Of a DNA stretch of 64,000 nucleotides, positions 62,755-64,000 are shown piece after piece. How positions within the stretch are numbered: the stretch's first letter is position 1; each line of letters begins with the position of its first letter. Source of the DNA: JAFDVL01 sp031409955. Lineage in GTDB: Bacteria; Acidobacteriota; Blastocatellia; RBC074. The notes under the pieces are model-generated. The model saw only the letters and a list, made by a program, of their open reading frames with translations. It had not been told where the DNA came from and searched no databases. The stretch is from the NCBI GenBank assembly GCA_031409955.1, contig JANNYF010000267.1:1-64000 (forward strand), read 5' to 3'. A program made the translations under genes and the position numbers.

Positions 62755-63747
62755 ATGTTCAGAAAAACCACCACCACCCTCATCACTCTGATTTTACTGG
62801 CGGGGATCACCTTCACCGCCAACGCACAGCAAAAGAAACGCATCGCCGTTTTGGATTTTGATTATGCGACCGTCTACAGCGATGTCGGCTACATTTTCGG
62901 CTCCAACGTAGACGTCGGCAAAGGCATCGCCGACCTGCTCGTCACCAAATTGGTGCAGGGCGGGCAATACAGCGTGATTGAGCGCAAACAACTCGACAAA
63001 ATCATGGCCGAACAAAACCTCGGCGCGAGCGGTCGCGTAGACGAAGCCACCGCCGCCCGCATCGGCAAAATCCTCGGCGTAGACGCGTTGATTATGGGCA
63101 GCATTCACAGCTTCGGACGCGATGACAAATCCAAAGGCGGCGGCGGCGGCGTCAGCGTTCCCGTGCCTGTCTTTGGCGGCGTCAAGCTCGGTTCCAAAAA
63201 AGCCAAAGCCCAGGTCGGTATCAACTTCAGAATGGTAGCGACCGACACTGCTGAAATCTTTGCTGCCGGTGACGCGCGCGGCGAATCGAAACGCGAAGGC
63301 GCAAGCATTCAAGCCACTGGCGGCGTCAAAGGCGTCTACACCGACGGCGCACTTGGCATGAATTCCAGCAACTTCGCCGAAACCATCATTGGCGAAGCCG
63401 TCTACGATTGCGTCAACAAATTGGCCGCGCAGTTGGAAGAGAAAGCGACCACTTTGCCCGCCCGCACTGCCGCAGCCGTGAAAACCGAAGGCGTGATCGC
63501 CGATGTGTCCGGCGCAACCGTCATCATCAACATTGGCCGCAATGCAGGGTTGAAAAAAGGCGACCGCCTGGAAGTGAAACGCGTAACGCGCGAAGTCAAA
63601 GACCCGGACACTGGCAAGGTGATTCGCGTGGTATCGGACAAGGTTGGCGAAGTCGTGTTGACGGATGTGGATGAGACGAGTGCGGAAGGAAAGTTTTCGG
63701 GAAATAGTGCGGCGAAGGTGAAAGATAAAGTTACACCGATGCCGTAA
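62755..63747 (+). CDS. CsgG-family exported protein
   Basis: 330 residues. A signal peptide (MFRKTTTTLITLILLAGITFTANAQ) has no lipobox cysteine, so unlike curli CsgG it should not be lipidated. The CsgG/HfaB-type domain (about 28-230) includes RIAVLDFDYATVYSDVGYIFGSNVDVGKGIADLLVTKLVQGGQYSVIERKQLDKIMAEQNLGASG and VDEATAARIGKILGVDALIMGSIHSFG, with a Gly-rich insert (KGGGGGVSVPVPVFGG). A C-terminal beta domain (NIGRNAGLKKGDRLEVKR) follows. In characterised members this fold makes an outer-membrane channel or senses the envelope; the role here is unknown. Confidence 0.85.
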   Translation: MFRKTTTTLITLILLAGITFTANAQQKKRIAVLDFDYATVYSDVGYIFGSNVDVGKGIADLLVTKLVQGGQYSVIERKQLDKIMAEQNLGASGRVDEATAARIGKILGVDALIMGSIHSFGRDDKSKGGGGGVSVPVPVFGGVKLGSKKAKAQVGINFRMVATDTAEIFAAGDARGESKREGASIQATGGVKGVYTDGALGMNSSNFAETIIGEAVYDCVNKLAAQLEEKATTLPARTAAAVKTEGVIADVSGATVIINIGRNAGLKKGDRLEVKRVTREVKDPDTGKVIRVVSDKVGEVVLTDVDETSAEGKFSGNSAAKVKDKVTPMP

Positions 63748-63754
63748 TTTAGTG

Positions 63755-63854
63755 TGTTGCGCGAACTGTTAGTTTGCGTTGCTTATGATTAGAAACTTTC
63801 GATTTTACTTAAGAGGTTAGTAATCGAAGACGCAAACTAACAGTTTGCGCAACA
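63755..63854. repeat. Paired-palindrome repeat (CGCAAACTgttAGTTTGCG type)
   Basis: Arms 63755-63779 and 63830-63854 are reverse complements at 24 of 25 positions around a 50-nt AT-rich centre. Each arm contains the palindrome CGCAAACTGTTAGTTTGCG or a one-base variant. It separates the CsgG-family gene from the next CDS; no T-tract. Confidence 0.88.
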
Positions 63855-63862
63855 TCAAGAGT

Positions 63863-64000
63863 ATGGCATTTACGGATTTCAAGACGATTGCGGAAGTACA
63901 AGAGCGGTACTTGATTAAATATCAAACGGCGCATTTTATACAAAGCAATGTTATCGAAGTTAGTCCGAAACTAATTGAGGAACTTAGCTTTGTCGAGCAA
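63863..64000 (+). CDS. Partial CDS cut by the window end
   Basis: 46 codons open to the window edge from the ATG at 63863 (MAFTDFKTIAEVQERYLIKY..., continuing with FIQSNVIEVSPKLIEELSFVEQ). There is no stop and no recognised domain in the visible part. It starts 8 nt after the paired-palindrome repeat, with no good ribosome binding site other than AAGAG. Base use is more AT-rich than the neighbouring genes, which may point to a different origin. Confidence 0.5.
   Translation, partial: MAFTDFKTIAEVQERYLIKYQTAHFIQSNVIEVSPKLIEELSFVEQ

Overview
This window of a moderately GC-rich bacterial chromosome most likely comes from an Acidobacteriota genome, perhaps class Blastocatellia. That is inferred from gene content. 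It has Planctomycete-type cytochrome (DUF1549/DUF1553) and DUF1501 genes, a PEP-CTERM protein, an N-terminal family I recall from acidobacteria and myxobacteria, a sugar-acid dehydratase, a PIG-L protein and a sulfatase. Several intergenic regions hold paired-palindrome repeats. No rRNA, integrase, IS element or CRISPR array is visible.

Layout. 0.4-1.4 kb (minus): tRNA-Pro(GGG), a MerR regulator and an IHF/HU protein. 1.6-10.7 kb (mostly minus): class III aminotransferase, BrnT/BrnA toxin-antitoxin pair, IlvD/Edd dehydratase, MFS exporter overlapping a Rad50/SbcC-like ATPase, and two small genes. 10.9-13.6 kb (plus): an Ig-like protein abutting a ThiS-type carrier, and an unknown helical protein. 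13.7-18.8 kb (minus): PIG-L hydrolase, truncated BLUF domain, GlmM, BON protein. 19-25.6 kb (mostly plus): thiolase, zinc-ribbon/TPR protein, RecA, PEP-CTERM protein, class V aminotransferase. 25.7-38.9 kb: membrane protein, ClpX-like ATPase and partner, sulfatase, DUF4197, esterase, thioredoxin-like protein, HD protein, glycosyltransferase, prepilin peptidase, OmpA/BON protein and a membrane-anchored coiled-coil/HhH protein. 38.9-45.5 kb: a DUF1553 cytochrome and DUF1501 pair split by a type II restriction-modification cassette. 45.9-62.4 kb: a type VI secretion (T6SS) locus. 62.8-64 kb: CsgG-family protein and the start of one more gene.

The T6SS runs tssK-tssL-tssM-tagJ-tssA-tssB-tssC-hcp-X-tssE-Y-tssF-tssG. 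It encodes the membrane complex without TssJ, the sheath, the cap, the tube and the TssKEFG baseplate. ClpV, VgrG and PAAR are not in the window. Two genes inside it are not core components. X is a DUF922-like protein with an HExxH zinc-protease motif directly after hcp. Y is a methyltransferase whose architecture resembles protein-lysine methyltransferases such as rickettsial PKMT. These two genes, with a perfect 25-nt inverted repeat between tssB and tssC, are the best candidates for undescribed biology here.

A second theme is intergenic DNA made of two facing copies of a short sequence that is often itself palindromic. Several unrelated sequence families share this design, and one family occurs twice (26.9 and 61.2 kb).
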